Shown here piece by piece: positions 43,825-45,280 of a stretch of DNA of 45,280 nt. Every line of letters starts with the position of its first letter. The stretch's first letter is position 1. The position numbers were made by a program, and so were the translations under genes. Location: assembly GCA_903863035.1 (NCBI GenBank), contig CAIPAT010000264.1, forward strand, positions 1 through 45,280. The letters run 5' to 3'. Under the pieces are notes generated by a model. The model saw only the letters and a list, made by a program, of their open reading frames with translations. It was not told the origin of the DNA and did not search any database. The DNA comes from an uncultured Lentisphaeria bacterium (GTDB lineage: Bacteria; Verrucomicrobiota; Lentisphaeria; Victivallales; Victivallaceae).

Positions 43825-44982
43825 ATGAAGCAGGAACCAATACGACTGGCAAAAAGTAAACTGGGAAGTACCGGACTTAAAGTGTCTTCGCTCGGACTGG
43901 GCGGATTTCACCAATGTGAAGTGGATTCCGATATTGTCGGGCAGGTAATGGACCATTTTGTCAAGATTGGCGGCAATTATGTGGAGACCGCCAGAAGCTA
44001 CGGAGTCGGTGCCAGCGAAACTAAGCTGGGACAGGCGTTGAAAAAACATCGCCGCAAGCTTATTCTGGCTTCTAAAACGGCAAAACGCGACGCCGAAGGC
44101 GCCTGGCGGGAACTTAACCAAACCCTGGAAGCGCTTCAAACTGATCATCTTGACCTCTATTTCTTTCACGGAGTCAATACGATTGAAGATGCCGGGGCCA
44201 TTGTTGCTCCGGGCGGCGCGCTTGAAGCGTTTACACGCGCGAAGGCGGAAGGAATGGTTAAACATTTTGCCATAAGTTCGCACTGGCCGGCCATTCTGCC
44301 GCAGATTGCGGACGATATTCCGTTTGAGTCAGTTTTGATATGGGGTAATTACCTGGATTTCTGTAATTATCCGGAAATCCCTGATGAAATACTGCCGGAT
44401 TTACGGCGGCGAGATATTGGCATTTTGTTTATGAAACCGCTGGCTGACGGTTATTTATACAGATCGGTTGAAAATGCTTTCCGCTATGCGCTTCGCTATA
44501 ATCCTGACTGTATCGTCAGCGGTTTTAACAGTGTGGAGCTGCTTACTGCGGATGCCGCCGCAGTAGCTGAAGGACCGTTGACGGACGCGGAGAACGAATC
44601 GGTTCTAGCCAATGCGCCGGAACTGGGCAGATACGTCTGCCGCCAGTGCCAGGACTGCTCAGTGCTTGCCGGACGTAAAGGGCGAATGCTGAAAGCGTTG
44701 TTTGAGCTGGAAGGAAAATACGACCGGCAGATGAATGATTTCCTGCCGGTGGATTCAGGAACTTATGCCTTGCGTCAGTATCTTGGCAAGTGGTTTGGCA
44801 ATATGCAGCGAGTCGAAGCGCTGTTTGCGGAAAACTCCGCTGATTTTATGAATATAATAGAATCAGCAATTGCCAATGACGGCAATAATATATTCGCTCA
44901 ATGCCGGTACGATATAGACATTTCGCGCAAAATCCAGATTGTCGCGGCAAAACTATCAGGCGGACAGCCCGCAAAACTTTAG
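43825..44982 (+). CDS. Aldo/keto reductase-like protein with a C-terminal CxxCxxC motif
   Basis: About 385 residues. The AKR barrel is recognised from 'LGSTGLKVSSLGLGGF', 'YVETARSYGVGASETKLG', 'LASKTAKRD', 'LDLYFFHGVN' and 'IGILFMKPLADG'. Of the usual Asp-Tyr-Lys-His tetrad, the Tyr, Lys and His are visible, but the Asp is replaced by Glu ('VETA' in place of 'DTA'). Near residue 272 comes 'CRQCQDC', a C-x2-C-x2-C cluster as in ferredoxin-like AKRs, then a 100-residue helical extension. An ATG at 43819 is also in frame, but ATG 43825 has AAGGA at 8 nt and was chosen. Redox partner and substrate are unknown. It is monocistronic. Confidence 0.85.
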   Translation: MKQEPIRLAKSKLGSTGLKVSSLGLGGFHQCEVDSDIVGQVMDHFVKIGGNYVETARSYGVGASETKLGQALKKHRRKLILASKTAKRDAEGAWRELNQTLEALQTDHLDLYFFHGVNTIEDAGAIVAPGGALEAFTRAKAEGMVKHFAISSHWPAILPQIADDIPFESVLIWGNYLDFCNYPEIPDEILPDLRRRDIGILFMKPLADGYLYRSVENAFRYALRYNPDCIVSGFNSVELLTADAAAVAEGPLTDAENESVLANAPELGRYVCRQCQDCSVLAGRKGRMLKALFELEGKYDRQMNDFLPVDSGTYALRQYLGKWFGNMQRVEALFAENSADFMNIIESAIANDGNNIFAQCRYDIDISRKIQIVAAKLSGGQPAKL

Positions 44983-45068
44983 GAAGATTGGTTCAGTCAG
45001 CTTTACCTTAATTCGCAGTTTTTTGCCTGAATGTTGTATCCTGCTGAATAGCCAAATAGAACAGACTA

Positions 45069-45162
45069 ATACTCAATATCCAACACGGAATATCCAATAT
45101 CCAACTGAATCCAACTGAACAGCCGATACTCAATATCCAACACGGAATATCCAATATCCAAC
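45069..45162. repeat. Two exact 37-bp direct repeats rich in 'AATATCCAA'
   Basis: 45069-45105 and 45126-45162 are identical over 37 bp, with a 57-bp period. The unit itself is built from 'AATATCC' steps. It is intergenic, downstream of the aldo/keto reductase gene, and the second copy runs into the palindrome. Low-complexity intergenic repeats of this sort often expand by slippage or recombination. Confidence 0.9.
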
Positions 45163-45280
45163 ATAACAGCCAAATTTCAATATCCAATAACTCGTCCCGC
45201 CCTGCGGGATCCCGCAGGGCGGGACGAGTTATTGGATATTGAAATTTGGCTGTTATGTTGGATATTGGATATTCCGTGTT
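45139..45280. repeat. 142-bp perfect palindrome at the window edge
   Basis: The left arm 45139-45209 is the exact reverse complement of the right arm 45210-45280: 71 nt with no mismatch and no spacer, centred on GGGATCCC. The core arm is GC-rich ('CTCGTCCCGCCCTGCGGGA'), and the outer arm is the 'AATATCCAA' repeat. It reaches the last base, so it may continue. It may be a genuine fold-back repeat, in which case its centre would make a very stable hairpin, or an assembly fold-back at a contig end. Confidence 0.95.

Noticed and set aside
1-45280. CRISPR array or defence island
   Set aside because: No regularly spaced direct repeats with unique spacers and no cas-like proteins were seen. The 45069-45162 repeats are only two copies and are low-complexity.

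Overview
The window looks like a piece of a bacterial chromosome from the Planctomycetes-Verrucomicrobia-Chlamydiae group, most likely Lentisphaerota. This is inferred from gene content and not from a marker-gene tree. The clues are several Cys-type sulfatases with an anaerobic sulfatase-maturating radical SAM enzyme, zinc-ribbon-headed membrane proteins, a formylglycine-generating-enzyme-like domain fused to TPR-like repeats, a uroporphyrinogen-decarboxylase-like protein beside an AraC regulator, and a small exosortase with its own substrate. The left edge cuts a gene, and the right edge lies inside a 142-bp perfect palindrome, so both edges may be contig ends.

Region by region. (1) 1-6849: three large proteins of unknown role: a TPR-like/FGE-like/zinc-finger protein and two minus-strand proteins that share an N-terminal zinc ribbon but differ afterwards. 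(2) 6850-8790: decayed mobile DNA, with a possible transposase tail, a catalytic-domain-only tyrosine recombinase, a frameshifted excisionase-like HTH gene and a long hairpin. (3) 9000-9981: a single-RRM RNA-binding protein with a clear terminator, two intergenic hairpins and a tRNA with anticodon CAT. (4) 10091-15633, minus strand: etfB-etfA-acyl-CoA dehydrogenase-rpoZ-purE-S41-like protein, a tightly packed core-metabolism run. (5) 15782-19296: tandem SanA-like envelope proteins, then a DUF89 protein and two tandem Bcp-type peroxiredoxins. (6) 19341-21394: divergent URO-D-like gene and AraC regulator. (7) 21421-24796: exosortase and a 944-residue VIT-domain membrane protein with a C-terminal sorting signal. 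(8) 25034-30399: GH20 hexosaminidase, then convergent purF-carA. (9) 30563-43657: a sulfated-glycan region with a sulfatase maturase, four intact Cys-type sulfatases, one broken sulfatase copy, a 1150-residue secreted clan GH-A glycosidase, an IclR regulator and a TSUP-type anion exporter. (10) 43825-45280: an aldo/keto reductase with a Cys cluster, then repeats and the palindrome.

How the genes fit together. The sulfatases, GH20 enzyme and maturase all lack visible signal peptides, while the big glycosidase has one. This suggests that a sulfated glycan is cut outside the cytoplasm, that sulfated fragments are imported, and that sulfate is removed inside the cell and exported by the TSUP protein next to sulfatase D. 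No importer is present in the window. The items most worth a second look are the single-substrate exosortase pair, the cytoplasmic desulfation layout, the recent partial sulfatase duplication with an exact 30-codon deletion, the frameshifted HTH/recombinase pair, and the terminal palindrome.
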